From contig JBBDRM010000032.1 in the NCBI GenBank assembly GCA_040905475.1, positions 1 to 49,820 of the forward strand: DNA of 49,820 nucleotides, given 5' to 3'. A program made the translations under genes and the position numbers. Below the pieces are notes generated by a model that had not been told where the DNA came from, ran no database searches, and saw only the letters and a program-made list of their open reading frames with translations. Source of the stretch: Actinomycetota bacterium. Its GTDB lineage: Bacteria > Actinomycetota > AC-67. This document shows, in pieces, positions 1 through 9,048 of the stretch; within the stretch, counting starts at the first letter, position 1, and each line of letters begins with the position of its first letter.

Positions 1-21
1 CCCCCCCCCCCCCCCCCCCCC
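1..21. other. Homopolymer of 21 C at window edge
   Basis: The window opens with 21 consecutive C residues directly before a coding frame. No function is suggested. It looks like an assembly or sequencing artefact at a contig end, because it sits where the N-terminus of a kinase gene should continue. Confidence 0.7.
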
Positions 22-3000
22 GAGCCTGCACGGCAACCCAGTCTTCCCTCCGCCTTCGGGGGAGGCCGGTACAAGGTCGAACGGTTCCTCGGCGAGGGCG
101 GCCGGAAGCGGGTGTTCCTCGCTCGCGACTCGCGACTCGAGCGCGACGTCGCGCTGGCGCTCATCAAGACCGAGGGGCTCGACGAGTCCGGGCTCGACCG
201 GGTCCGCTTCGAAGCACAAGCCATGGCACGCCTCGGCGACCATCAGAACATCGTGACCGTCTTCGACGTGGTGGAGGAGGACGCGTCCATGTACCTGGTG
301 TGTCAGTACATGAGCGGGGGATCGGTCGATGACCTCATCGCCGCCGCGGACGGGCACGGGCTGCCCTTGGAGGACACGGTGCGCATCGGCAGCCAGGTCG
401 CACATGCGCTCGAGCACGCGCACAGCCGGGGCGTCGTCCACCGGGACGTGAAGCCCGGGAACGTGTGGCTCCAGGAGAACGGCAGCGCCCGGCTGGGGGA
501 CTTCGGGCTCGCGGTCGCACTCGAGCGATCGCGGCTCACGGCCGAGGGCATGATGCTCGGCACCGTCGCTTACATGGCGCCGGAGCAAGCCATGGGCCGG
601 GCCCCCGACGCCCGCAGCGATCTGTATTCGCTCGGCGCGATGCTCTACGAGATGCTGACCGGACGCCCGCCGTTCCTCGGCGACGAGGCCGTCGCCATCA
701 TCTCCCAGCACATCGGGACCGCTCCGGTCGCTCCGTCGTGGCACACCCCAGACGTTTCTCCGGCCCTCGAGCGGCTGGTGCTGGGATTGCTCGCGAAGGA
801 TCCGGAGAAGCGGCCCCAGTCGGCGACCGAGGTCCGAGACGCGCTGCTCGTCATCGCGACGGCGACGAGCACCACCGGTCCGGCCGCAGCGGCGCACGAG
901 GAGGCGAACCCGCTCGACCGGCTCGCCGGCGGCGTCTTCGTGGGGCGCGAACGGGAGATGGATGATCTGCGCGCCGGTTTGGACGACGCGCTGTCGGGCC
1001 GGGGACGTCTCTTGCTCCTCATGGGGGAGCCGGGGATCGGTAAGACGCGCATGGCCGACGAGCTCACAACCTACGCCCGTCTGCGCGGCGCGCAGGTCCT
1101 CGTCGGCCGCTGCTACGAAGGCGAGGGTGCACCGGCGTTCTGGCCTTGGGTACAGGTGATCCGATCCTACGTTCACGACCGAGACGCTGATGCCCTCCGG
1201 TCGGTGATGGGGACGGGCGCTGCCGAGATCGCCCAGGTCGTCTCTGAGATCCGCGACCGCATCCCCGACCTGCCCGAACCCCCCGCACTCGACCCCGAGC
1301 AGGCTCGCTTCCGGCTCTTCGATTCCATCGGGATGCTTCTCCGCAATGCCTCACGTGCTCAACCGCTCGTGGTCGTGCTCGACGACTTGCATTGGTCCGA
1401 TGAACCGTCGCTGCTTCTGCTGCAGTTCCTCGCGCGGGAGATGCGCTCGTCGCGCCTTCTCATCCTCGGCACCTATCGAGACGTCGAGCTACGGCGCCAG
1501 CATCCCCTCGCCCGCACGCTCGCGGACCTCGCGCGCGAGAACGTAAGCCAACGCGTTGTCCTCCGCGGGCTGCTCGAGGAAGACGTGGCGCGCTACATCG
1601 AGATGACGTCCGGCATCGCTCCCTCGCCGGAACTGGCACGCACGGTGCACCGAGAGACCGAAGGGAATCCGTTCTTCGTCAGCGAGATCGTGCGGCTGCT
1701 CGCGAGCGAAGGGAAGCTCGAGCGGCCGGCCGAGGGGTCCTGGAGCATCAGCATCCCTCAAAGCGTCCGCGAGGTCGTGGGACGGCGCCTGGACCAGTTG
1801 TCCGACGGATGTAACGAGTTGCTGCGCATCGCTTCGGTCGTCGGGCGCGACTTCGCACTCGGCGTCGTCCAGGCCGCCGGCGAGCTCGACGGCGTCGCCG
1901 TGATGAACGCGATCGAGGAAGCGAGGGCGGCCCGTGTGATCGGGGAGGCCCCGCGATCCCTCGACCGGTACACCTTCTCGCACGCGCTTATCCGCGAGAC
2001 TCTCTACGAAGAGATCCCGACGACGCGCCGCGTCATGCTCCACCGACGGATCGGCGAGGTGCTCGAGAAGCTTTACGCCGATTCGCAGGAGCCGCACCTC
2101 GCCGAGCTCGCTCACCACTTCCTGGAGGCCGCTCCGGGCGGTGATCTGGAAAAGGCTCTGTCGTATGGGGAGCGCGCGGCCGACCGGGCCCTCGCGCAGC
2201 TCGCCTATGAGGAGGCCGTGCGACATTGTCTCCGCGCGCTCGACGCTCTGGAGCTGGCGCCGGGAAACGTGGCTCGTCGTTGCGCCTACCTGTTGCGGCT
2301 CGGTGAGGCGCAGCGCCGCGCCGGGGACACCGAGGGGGCACGAGAAGCGTTCTTCAAGGCAGCTGATCTCGCCCGGACGACCGGCGATATGCGGGCGCTC
2401 GCCGAGGCGGGGATCGGCTTGCGCGCCGGCGCGTCCTTCGGTTCCGTGGACGAGCGGCGCGCGACGATCCTCGAGGAGGCCCTGGCTGGGATCGGCGGGG
2501 ACGATCCTGCGCTCCGCTCCCGTCTTTCTTCCGAGTTGGCGCGCACCCTGTACTTCAGCCCGCAAACCGAACGGATCCGCCGGCTCGCGGAGGACGCGGT
2601 TGCAGCCGGATCCGCCTCGCACGATCCGATCGCGCTCGCGGAAGCGCTGAGCGCTCAGGCATACGTATTGTGGCTGGCCGACCCTCCCGAGGAACGGATA
2701 GAGAGCGGCAAGCGCATCGCGCAGCTGGCTCGCCCGGTCGGTGATCTCGAGCTGCTCCTGGACGGGATCATGTGGGGGATCATCGGCTTCACCGAACAGG
2801 CCGACATCAAACGTGCGGCCGCAGCCGTCGAGGAATACGCGAAGCTCGCGGAGGAGTCACGCATCCCCCGGTACATGCTCTATGCGTACTCGCGGCGGGC
2901 AACGATGGCCGGACTCGCAGGCCGGTATGAGGAGTTCGACCGCTGGGTGCACCTCGCGTACGACGTCGGTACCCGCGCGCAAGAGCCCGACGCGATCCAG

Positions 3001-4251
3001 GTCTACACGGGCCAGATCATGGTTCCTTCCGTCCAGCGAGGAGACCTCGAGAAGGTCAAAGAGGCGATCGCGAGTCTGACGACGTACTCGCAAGGATTCG
3101 GTTCCCGGCTCCCGTGGTTCGATCTGCTCTACGCCTATCTGCGTTGGCACCTGGGGGATCACGAGGAGGCCGTCCGCGACTTCGATCTGGTGATGTCGGA
3201 GGGATTGAACAGCCTGCTTTGGGGCGGTCTGGTCACCTCCTTCGCCGCCGCCATGCTGGCGGAGCTCGCCGTCGAGATGGGCCGTCTCGAAGAAGCGGAC
3301 GACTTGATCGAGATCCTCCGTCCGTTCGAGCACCGGAACATCGTGGCAGGCGGCGCCGTGTGGTGCCTCGGCGCCGGTGCCCGGTACATGGGCTTGCTCG
3401 AGGCTGCCACCGGGCGACTCGAAGAAGCGATCGAGCACCACGCGGTCGCTCTCGAGCTCCATGAGCGTATGGCGGCCCGGCCGTGGATCGCGACCACCCT
3501 TCTCGACCAAGCGGACGCCTGGCTCCGCCGAGGCAGGCCGGGCGACGCGACCCAGGCGATCGCGGCGCTCGATCGAGCTCTCGCGATCGCACACGACATC
3601 GGGATGACGCCGCTCGCCGAGCGAGCGGTCGCCCTGAAGCTCGAAGCCCAAGGCGCGGTGCTCCCGGCCGACATCAAGACGTCGATCGACCGGGTCGCGT
3701 CGTCGCTGGAACGCGAGCGCCCGAACCTTCGAACGCACGCGGCGCCCGACGGAACGGTCACCTTGCTCTTCACCGACATCGAGGGTTCCACGGCCCTGAA
3801 CGAGCAGGTCGGCGACCGCCGGTGGATCGAACTGCTCCGTATGCACAACGCGATCGTGCGCGAGCAGGTCGCCGCGCAGGGCGGGTTCGAGGTGAAGTCG
3901 TCGGGCGACGGCTTCATGGTCGCCTTCTCCTCGGCGCGACGCGCGGTCGCCTGCGCCGTCCAGATCCAGCGAGCGCTCGCCGGGCACGCGGACAAGAACC
4001 CCGACGACGCGATCCGCGTCCGTATCGGCCTGCACACCGGTGAAGCGATCGCGGAGGAGGGCGACTTCTACGGCCGCCACGTGAACCTCGCCGCCCGAGT
4101 GGGCGCCGCGGCCGAGGGGGGCGAGATCCTCGTGTCCTCGCTGCTGCGCGAGCTCACGGCCTCGAGCAAGGAGTTCGAGTACGGCGAGGCGCGAGACGTT
4201 CAACTCAAAGGGCTGGCCGGCACGCACCGCCTGTACCCGGTGAGGTGGTGA
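22..4251 (+). CDS. Ser/Thr kinase - AAA/STAND ATPase - TPR - class III nucleotidyl cyclase (5' end missing)
   Basis: Large multidomain signalling protein. The frame is open from the window edge; kinase sequence (RYKVERFLGEGG) lies upstream of the first possible start codon, GTG 112, so the true start is outside the window. Domains in order: protein kinase (nucleotide-binding Lys at nt 166-168, HRDVKPGN with catalytic Asp at nt 445, DFG at nt 499, MAPEQ); AAA/STAND ATPase with Walker A GEPGIGKT near nt 1030 and Walker B VVVLDDLHW near nt 1380; a long helical TPR-like region; and a C-terminal class III adenylate/guanylate cyclase domain. In the cyclase both metal-binding Asp are present (FTDIEGST at nt 3775, SSGDGF at nt 3907), as is the transition-state pair in VNLAAR, so it looks catalytically competent. 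Similar in plan to PknK with an added cyclase. The stop codon overlaps the start of the downstream Crp-type gene, the obvious cAMP receptor. Soluble, cytoplasmic by appearance. Confidence 0.93.
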   Translation, partial: EPARQPSLPSAFGGGRYKVERFLGEGGRKRVFLARDSRLERDVALALIKTEGLDESGLDRVRFEAQAMARLGDHQNIVTVFDVVEEDASMYLVCQYMSGGSVDDLIAAADGHGLPLEDTVRIGSQVAHALEHAHSRGVVHRDVKPGNVWLQENGSARLGDFGLAVALERSRLTAEGMMLGTVAYMAPEQAMGRAPDARSDLYSLGAMLYEMLTGRPPFLGDEAVAIISQHIGTAPVAPSWHTPDVSPALERLVLGLLAKDPEKRPQSATEVRDALLVIATATSTTGPAAAAHEEANPLDRLAGGVFVGREREMDDLRAGLDDALSGRGRLLLLMGEPGIGKTRMADELTTYARLRGAQVLVGRCYEGEGAPAFWPWVQVIRSYVHDRDADALRSVMGTGAAEIAQVVSEIRDRIPDLPEPPALDPEQARFRLFDSIGMLLRNASRAQPLVVVLDDLHWSDEPSLLLLQFLAREMRSSRLLILGTYRDVELRRQHPLARTLADLARENVSQRVVLRGLLEEDVARYIEMTSGIAPSPELARTVHRETEGNPFFVSEIVRLLASEGKLERPAEGSWSISIPQSVREVVGRRLDQLSDGCNELLRIASVVGRDFALGVVQAAGELDGVAVMNAIEEARAARVIGEAPRSLDRYTFSHALIRETLYEEIPTTRRVMLHRRIGEVLEKLYADSQEPHLAELAHHFLEAAPGGDLEKALSYGERAADRALAQLAYEEAVRHCLRALDALELAPGNVARRCAYLLRLGEAQRRAGDTEGAREAFFKAADLARTTGDMRALAEAGIGLRAGASFGSVDERRATILEEALAGIGGDDPALRSRLSSELARTLYFSPQTERIRRLAEDAVAAGSASHDPIALAEALSAQAYVLWLADPPEERIESGKRIAQLARPVGDLELLLDGIMWGIIGFTEQADIKRAAAAVEEYAKLAEESRIPRYMLYAYSRRATMAGLAGRYEEFDRWVHLAYDVGTRAQEPDAIQVYTGQIMVPSVQRGDLEKVKEAIASLTTYSQGFGSRLPWFDLLYAYLRWHLGDHEEAVRDFDLVMSEGLNSLLWGGLVTSFAAAMLAELAVEMGRLEEADDLIEILRPFEHRNIVAGGAVWCLGAGARYMGLLEAATGRLEEAIEHHAVALELHERMAARPWIATTLLDQADAWLRRGRPGDATQAIAALDRALAIAHDIGMTPLAERAVALKLEAQGAVLPADIKTSIDRVASSLERERPNLRTHAAPDGTVTLLFTDIEGSTALNEQVGDRRWIELLRMHNAIVREQVAAQGGFEVKSSGDGFMVAFSSARRAVACAVQIQRALAGHADKNPDDAIRVRIGLHTGEAIAEEGDFYGRHVNLAARVGAAAEGGEILVSSLLRELTASSKEFEYGEARDVQLKGLAGTHRLYPVRW

Positions 4252-4910
4252 TGGCCCAGGGCTTCGTCGCCGTGCTGGAGCCGGGCGACCTCGAGGCGCT
4301 GACGGCGTGGGGGAGCGCGCGGCGCTTCCGCCGCGGCGCGATGCTCTTCCACGAAGGCGAAGGCGCCGAGCACGTTCTCATCGTTCGCGCCGGCCGCGTG
4401 AAGGTGTCGAGCTTCACCGCGGACGGACGGGAGGTCGTCCTCGCGGTTCGCGGCCCCGGCGAGCTCCTTGGGGAGCTGTCTGCGATCGACGGCGAGCCGC
4501 GCTCGGCTTCGGCCAGCGCGCTCGAGCAGGTCGACGTGCTGAGCGTGCCGGCCGAAGACTTCCGCGCCTTCCTGGAGATGCGCCCGCGCGTCACGGTGTC
4601 GCTCATGCAGATGCTCTCCCGGAAGCTCCGCGACGCCGACCGGAAACGGATCGAGTTCGGTGCACACGACACCGTGGGGCGCGTGTGCCACCGGCTGGTC
4701 GAGCTTGCCGAGCGTTTCGGCGAGGAGTCCACGCGTGGGATCCGCATCGCGCTCCCGCTGTCGCAGCAAGAGCTCGCCGGCTGGACCGGCGCCTCGAGAG
4801 AAGCCGTGAGCAAGGCGCTCCATCAACTCCGATCGCGCGGCTACATCGAAACCGCGCGGCGCGGGATCACCGTCCTCGACCTGCCGGCGCTCCGTCGCCG
4901 CGCGATGTGA
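4251..4910 (+). CDS. Crp/Fnr-family cyclic-nucleotide-responsive transcription regulator
   Basis: 219-aa regulator. The N-terminal cupin-like cyclic-nucleotide domain carries the phosphate-binding-cassette pattern GELSAIDGEPRSASA, with the Glu and Arg that hold cAMP in true CRP proteins. The C-terminal Crp-type helix-turn-helix reads LSQQELAGWTGASREAVSKA. I chose ATG 4251 because it shares one base with the TGA of the upstream cyclase gene (TGATG), a translational-coupling arrangement; GTG codons at 4245 and 4248 are in-frame alternatives. The coupling suggests the regulator senses cAMP made by the upstream protein. Fnr-type iron-sulfur cysteines are not present at the N-terminus. Confidence 0.92.
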   Translation: MAQGFVAVLEPGDLEALTAWGSARRFRRGAMLFHEGEGAEHVLIVRAGRVKVSSFTADGREVVLAVRGPGELLGELSAIDGEPRSASASALEQVDVLSVPAEDFRAFLEMRPRVTVSLMQMLSRKLRDADRKRIEFGAHDTVGRVCHRLVELAERFGEESTRGIRIALPLSQQELAGWTGASREAVSKALHQLRSRGYIETARRGITVLDLPALRRRAM

Positions 4911-4923
4911 AGGGAGGCTACCG

Positions 4924-5631
4924 ATGTCGGAGCTCGGCACGATCCTAGGGGTCTGGGCACATCCCGACGACGAGACATACCTGACCGCCGGGCTCATGGC
5001 GCGAGCGGCGGACGACGGCGACCGGGTCGTGTGCGTGACTGCTACGAAGGGCGAAGGCGGCTCCTGGGACGAGAAGCGCTGGCCTTCGGAGACGATGGGC
5101 GAGGTGCGAGACACCGAGCTGATGGAGTCGCTGCGCATCCTCGGCGTGAGCGAGCACCACTGGCTCGGCTACATCGATGGTTCGTGCGCCGATGTTCCTC
5201 CCGAGGATGCTACCGCGAAGGTTCAAGCGATCATGGAAGAGGTCTCTCCGGATTCCGTCTTCACGTTCGGGCCCGACGGCATGACCGACCACGCCGATCA
5301 CAAGGCCGTCTGCGCCTGGACGACGGAGGCCTTCCGTCGTATCGGGAAGCGGGGGGCGAAGCTCTATTACGCGACGACAACCAAGGAGTGGGCGGACGAG
5401 TTCGTTCCTCGCATGAACAAGTTCAACGTGTTCGCTCCCGGATTGCCCCCGGTCAGTCCGCCGGACGAGCTGGCGATCGACTTCGCGCTCGAACCGGGCT
5501 TGATGGACCGCAAGCTACAGGCGATCGAGGCGCACGTCTCGCAGGTCGAGTACATGCTTCGCTACTTCGGCCAGGATTTCTTCCGGGAGGCGCACAAGAT
5601 CGAGCTGTTCCGGCTCGCCGAGTCTCGGTGA
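4924..5631 (+). CDS. LmbE/PIG-L family zinc-dependent N-acetylglucosaminyl deacetylase
   Basis: 235-aa PIG-L/LmbE hydrolase. The zinc-binding AHPDDE motif is at residues 12-17, and the distal DHADH motif at about residues 122-126 supplies the last His ligand (H13, D16, H126 by analogy with MshB). The family removes acetyl groups from GlcNAc-containing substrates, including mycothiol and bacillithiol precursors; the actual substrate cannot be told here. The ATG is preceded by a good ribosome site (AGGGAGG, about 5 nt away), 13 nt after the Crp gene, so it may be in the same operon. Confidence 0.9.
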   Translation: MSELGTILGVWAHPDDETYLTAGLMARAADDGDRVVCVTATKGEGGSWDEKRWPSETMGEVRDTELMESLRILGVSEHHWLGYIDGSCADVPPEDATAKVQAIMEEVSPDSVFTFGPDGMTDHADHKAVCAWTTEAFRRIGKRGAKLYYATTTKEWADEFVPRMNKFNVFAPGLPPVSPPDELAIDFALEPGLMDRKLQAIEAHVSQVEYMLRYFGQDFFREAHKIELFRLAESR

Positions 5632-5669
5632 GGGTGGGTTGGGCTCGGACTGGGTAGGGGAACGAGGTT

Positions 5670-7070
5670 ATGCCTAGGAAGCGCCGACCCCCGCCGGAGG
5701 AGACCGCTGCGAGCGAGTTCTCCGCCGAGCTCGAGCCGCACATCGGCGAGCTCGACGGGGTCGAGATCATCTGCGGCATCCCTTCGTTCAACAACGTGCG
5801 AACGATCCCCAACGTCGTCCGCGCCGTCGAGGCCGGGCTGCGCCGGGCGTTCCCCGGCGTTTCGGCCGCCATCGTCGTGTCCGACGGCGGCTCCGAGGAC
5901 GGCACCGTCGCCGCCGCGATGGAGGCCTCGACCGGACCCGACGAGGAGTTCCTGCTGATCGATCCGAAGGCGCCCTCGCCGAAACGGCTGGCCCTCCAGT
6001 ACCGCGGGATCTCCGGGAAGGGCAGCGCGTTCCGCACGCTGTTCTCCGTCGCGGAGATGGTCGGCGCCCGGGCGTGCGCCGTGTTCGACTCGGATCTGCG
6101 CTCGATCACGCCGCAGTGGGTCGAGGCGCTCTTGCGCCCGGTGCTCGTCAACGGACACGACTTCGTCGCGCCGATGTACGCGCGCCATAAGTACGACGGA
6201 ACGATCACCAACGCGATCGCGTTCCCCCTGACGTCCGCGCTCTACGGATCGCTGGTCCGCCAGCCGATCGGCGGGGAGTTCGGCTTCTCCGGCCGGATGG
6301 CCGCGAGCTGGGCCCACCGCGACGTCTGGGGCACCGACGTCGCTAGGTACGGCATCGACATCTGGATGACCACGACCGCCATCGTCGAAAGATTCCGGGT
6401 TTGCCAGACACAGCTCGGCGCGAAGGTCCACGACGCGAAGGACCCCGGCACGCACCTCGGCCCGATGTTCCGGCAGGTCGTCGGCTCGCTGTTCGCCCTC
6501 GCCGGCCGCTACGTCGACCGGTGGAGCGACGTCGAGGACATGACGTCGGTGTCCACGTACGGCTTCCGCGCCGCGACGTCCGCCGAGGAGATCCGCATCA
6601 AGGCGGGGCGGCTCACATGGCGCTTCATCGAGGGATACATGAAGTACGAGAAGCTCTGGCGCGACGTACTTTCGGCCGAGACGCTCAACGCCGTCGTCCG
6701 GGCGACCGACGAGGCGGCCGAGAAGACCGAGGGCTTCGTGCTCCCCGCCGACCTGTGGGCGCACATCGTCTACGACTACCTCGTCGCGTTCAGTGCGGCG
6801 GAAGTCGACTCATCGGTTCTGCTGGACTCGATGATCCCGCTGTACTTCGCGCGCACGGCGACGTTCGTGCAGGAGGCGTCGGCCGACGACCAGGACGCCG
6901 CCGAGGAGCGGATCGGGCGCTACGCGGACCTCTTCCTCGAGCGGAAGCCCTATCTGCTACGCCGCTGGGCCGAAGCGGGCGTCCAGCGCACCCTCGCCGA
7001 GCAGACGGTTCCGCCGGCCGGCATCGAAGCGTCGGAAACCTCGGAGATGCTCGGCGCCCAGTCCGACTGA
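5670..7070 (+). CDS. Family 2-like glycosyltransferase, resembling mannosylglycerate synthases
   Basis: 466-aa GT-A fold glycosyltransferase. The N-terminal nucleotide-binding stretch contains GIPSFNNVRTI and VVSDGGSEDGT; the metal-binding DSD is at residues 140-142, followed by a QPIGGEFG acceptor-site motif and WGIDIW-like YGIDIWMTT. This order (DxD, QPxGGE, GIDxW) is reminiscent of GT78 mannosylglycerate synthase, though I cannot assign the substrate. It converges on gpgS with a 7-bp gap. The pairing with a glucosyl-3-phosphoglycerate synthase suggests glycerate-linked sugar chemistry, such as compatible solutes or polysaccharide primers. No signal peptide or membrane segment seen. Confidence 0.85.
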   Translation: MPRKRRPPPEETAASEFSAELEPHIGELDGVEIICGIPSFNNVRTIPNVVRAVEAGLRRAFPGVSAAIVVSDGGSEDGTVAAAMEASTGPDEEFLLIDPKAPSPKRLALQYRGISGKGSAFRTLFSVAEMVGARACAVFDSDLRSITPQWVEALLRPVLVNGHDFVAPMYARHKYDGTITNAIAFPLTSALYGSLVRQPIGGEFGFSGRMAASWAHRDVWGTDVARYGIDIWMTTTAIVERFRVCQTQLGAKVHDAKDPGTHLGPMFRQVVGSLFALAGRYVDRWSDVEDMTSVSTYGFRAATSAEEIRIKAGRLTWRFIEGYMKYEKLWRDVLSAETLNAVVRATDEAAEKTEGFVLPADLWAHIVYDYLVAFSAAEVDSSVLLDSMIPLYFARTATFVQEASADDQDAAEERIGRYADLFLERKPYLLRRWAEAGVQRTLAEQTVPPAGIEASETSEMLGAQSD

Positions 7071-7077
7071 GCGAGCG

Positions 7078-8112
7078 CTACAACGTGGCGGCCTGCTCTT
7101 CTTCCTCGTCGTTCAACGCCTCGAGGTGCGCCGAGATCTGCTCCATGGGCGGGCGCTCGACCTCGATGCTGTCGTGGATCTGGATGCCGTCGGGCGAGGG
7201 ACTGAGCAACGGGGCGGCCGGGAGATCGAGCCCGGAACGCATGCGGCCCCGATCTTCGGCCCGGCGCAAGATCGTCTTGCCGATCGTGTAGGCCATCGGC
7301 CCGAGCTCGGCCAGCGTCCGGTTCCGGTGGATGCGCTCGTCGAGGTCGACCTGCGCCATCGCGTCGAGGCCCACGGTGTCGAGCAGGTCGATCAGCAGGC
7401 CGACTTCCACGCTGTATCCGCTGAAGAACGGCACGCGCCTCAGCACGTCGATGTGGCCGGCGTACTCGCCCGACAGCGGCTGGATGAACCCAGACAGCTC
7501 GGGGAACAACGCGGCCAGCATCGGGCGGGCGAGGAGCTCGGTGACGCGACCGCCCTCGTCGGGGATCAACTCGTCCCCGCGCGCGATCGGCCGTCGGTAG
7601 AAGCCCTTGGTGAATGAGATCGTCGGGTCGCTCAGGATCGGCGCGACGAGCCGCGTCACGAACCGGGTCGAGAAGTTGCGGATGTCGGAGTCGACCCAGA
7701 CGACGATGTCGCCGGATACCACCGAGAGGCTGCGCCACAGCGCTTCGCCTTTGCCGAGCACGACCGGCATCTCGGGGATGAGGTCGGAGACGTCGTGCAC
7801 GATCGCGCCCGCCTCGGTCGCGATCTCGGGCGTGCCGTCGTCCGACGAGCAATCCACGACGAGGAGCTCGTCGACCAATCCGGTACCGTCGATCAACCGG
7901 CGCTTGATCGTCGAGCATATCGGCCCGATCGTGGCCGCTTCGTTGAGCGCGGGAAGCACGACGCTGATGCGCTCGCCCGATGCGAGCTTGCGCGCGGCAA
8001 GTTCGCCCGCGCCCGGCAGGTTGCGGGATCCGAACGTACGACGCCGGTGCCAGCGTTGAGCCAAACCGGTGAGCCAGGGGAACTCGTAGGTTTCGTTCGA
8101 ATCCATCACCAT
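7078..8112 (-). CDS. gpgS: Glucosyl-3-phosphoglycerate synthase
   Basis: GT81-type enzyme that transfers glucose from a nucleotide sugar to 3-phosphoglycerate, the first step to glucosylglycerate and, in mycobacteria, methylglucose lipopolysaccharides. Recognised by LPALNEAATIG near residue 53, the GKGEALWRSL motif near 120, the metal-binding DSD at residues 141-143, GRVTELLARP and QPLSGEYAG, all hallmarks of actinobacterial GpgS. I start it at 8112 (344 aa), where GGAGG lies 5 nt upstream of the ATG; an in-frame start at 8190 would add 26 unconserved-looking residues. A Glu-rich tail (NDEEEEQ) ends the protein. Confidence 0.92.
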   Translation of the reverse strand: MVMDSNETYEFPWLTGLAQRWHRRRTFGSRNLPGAGELAARKLASGERISVVLPALNEAATIGPICSTIKRRLIDGTGLVDELLVVDCSSDDGTPEIATEAGAIVHDVSDLIPEMPVVLGKGEALWRSLSVVSGDIVVWVDSDIRNFSTRFVTRLVAPILSDPTISFTKGFYRRPIARGDELIPDEGGRVTELLARPMLAALFPELSGFIQPLSGEYAGHIDVLRRVPFFSGYSVEVGLLIDLLDTVGLDAMAQVDLDERIHRNRTLAELGPMAYTIGKTILRRAEDRGRMRSGLDLPAAPLLSPSPDGIQIHDSIEVERPPMEQISAHLEALNDEEEEQAATL

Positions 8113-8286
8113 GTCGTCCTCCGGCAAGGCGGGCGATGCGTGCGCGGCTTTATCCCCTCCCCGTGTGATGCCCAAACTGGCACCACCCAAGCGAACAGCG
8201 CTTCAGGCTATGTGGAGCTTGCATCGTTGGGCAACGCGACTCAACACCACTACCGACGCTTCACGCATTGGTAGTGTTCCATCGCG

Positions 8287-9048
8287 ATGTCGGTCGATCG
8301 CATCGCTTCTTCGGGATTCGAGGCGGGAGCCGAGGCGTACGCGCGCGCACGTCCCGGTTACCCACCGGCTGCGGTCGCCTGGCTGGTAGCGCGGCTGCGG
8401 ATCGGGAGGGGTTCCCGTGTGGTCGATCTCGGCGCCGGGACCGGAAAGCTCACCGAGCTGCTCGTGTCGACCGGAGCCCACCTGATCGCGGTGGAGCCGG
8501 TGGCCGCCATGCGCGAGAGGCTCGCCGCTCTGCTCCCCGCCGTCGCGACCGTTGCGGCCTCGGCCGAGGCGATCCCGCTCGCATCGGGGTCTGCCCGCGC
8601 GGTGGTGGCCGCTCAGGCGTTCCACTGGTTCGACGCACCGCGCGCGCTCGCGGAGATCCACCGCGTGCTCGAGCCAAGCGGCCGGCTCGGGCTCGTATGG
8701 AACGCGCGCGATACCTCGGTCGATTGGGTCCGCGAGATGGCCGCGATCGTCGATGAGTTCGGCGACGTGATCCGCCGTCACGAAACGGGCGAGTGGCGCC
8801 GCGCCTTCCCCGCGCCCGGGTTCGGGCCTTTGGAGGAACGCTCGTTCCCGAACGTGCAGCCGATCGCACCGGAGGGCATCGTCGACCGGGTCGCCTCCAC
8901 GAGCTTCATCGCTAGGCTGCCCGACGACGAGCGGGCGAAGGTCCTCGAGCGGATCGAGACCTTGGTCGAGTCCCATCCGGAAACGACAGGACGAGAAGTC
9001 ATCGAGTTCCCGCACACGACACGCGTCTCCGTGTGCGAACGGACCTAA
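8287..9048 (+). CDS. Class I SAM-dependent methyltransferase
   Basis: 253-aa methyltransferase with the SAM-binding glycine motif VVDLGAGTGK at residues 45-54, an acidic end of strand 2 (AVEP) and the QAFHWFD motif typical of the UbiE/Methyltransf_11-like small-molecule branch. Substrate unknown. It is divergent from gpgS with 174 bp between their starts, and its end overlaps the end of the convergent metallo-beta-lactamase gene by 4 nt. Confidence 0.88.
   Translation: MSVDRIASSGFEAGAEAYARARPGYPPAAVAWLVARLRIGRGSRVVDLGAGTGKLTELLVSTGAHLIAVEPVAAMRERLAALLPAVATVAASAEAIPLASGSARAVVAAQAFHWFDAPRALAEIHRVLEPSGRLGLVWNARDTSVDWVREMAAIVDEFGDVIRRHETGEWRRAFPAPGFGPLEERSFPNVQPIAPEGIVDRVASTSFIARLPDDERAKVLERIETLVESHPETTGREVIEFPHTTRVSVCERT

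Noticed and set aside
1-21. Poly-C tract as a regulatory or phase-variable repeat
   Set aside because: It is at the window edge and replaces expected kinase coding sequence; an assembly artefact is far more likely.
2857-4227. 456-aa minus-strand frame opposite the cyclase/TPR region
   Set aside because: A GC-driven shadow: composition is Arg/Gly/Asp-rich with no domain, while the plus strand has clear cyclase motifs.
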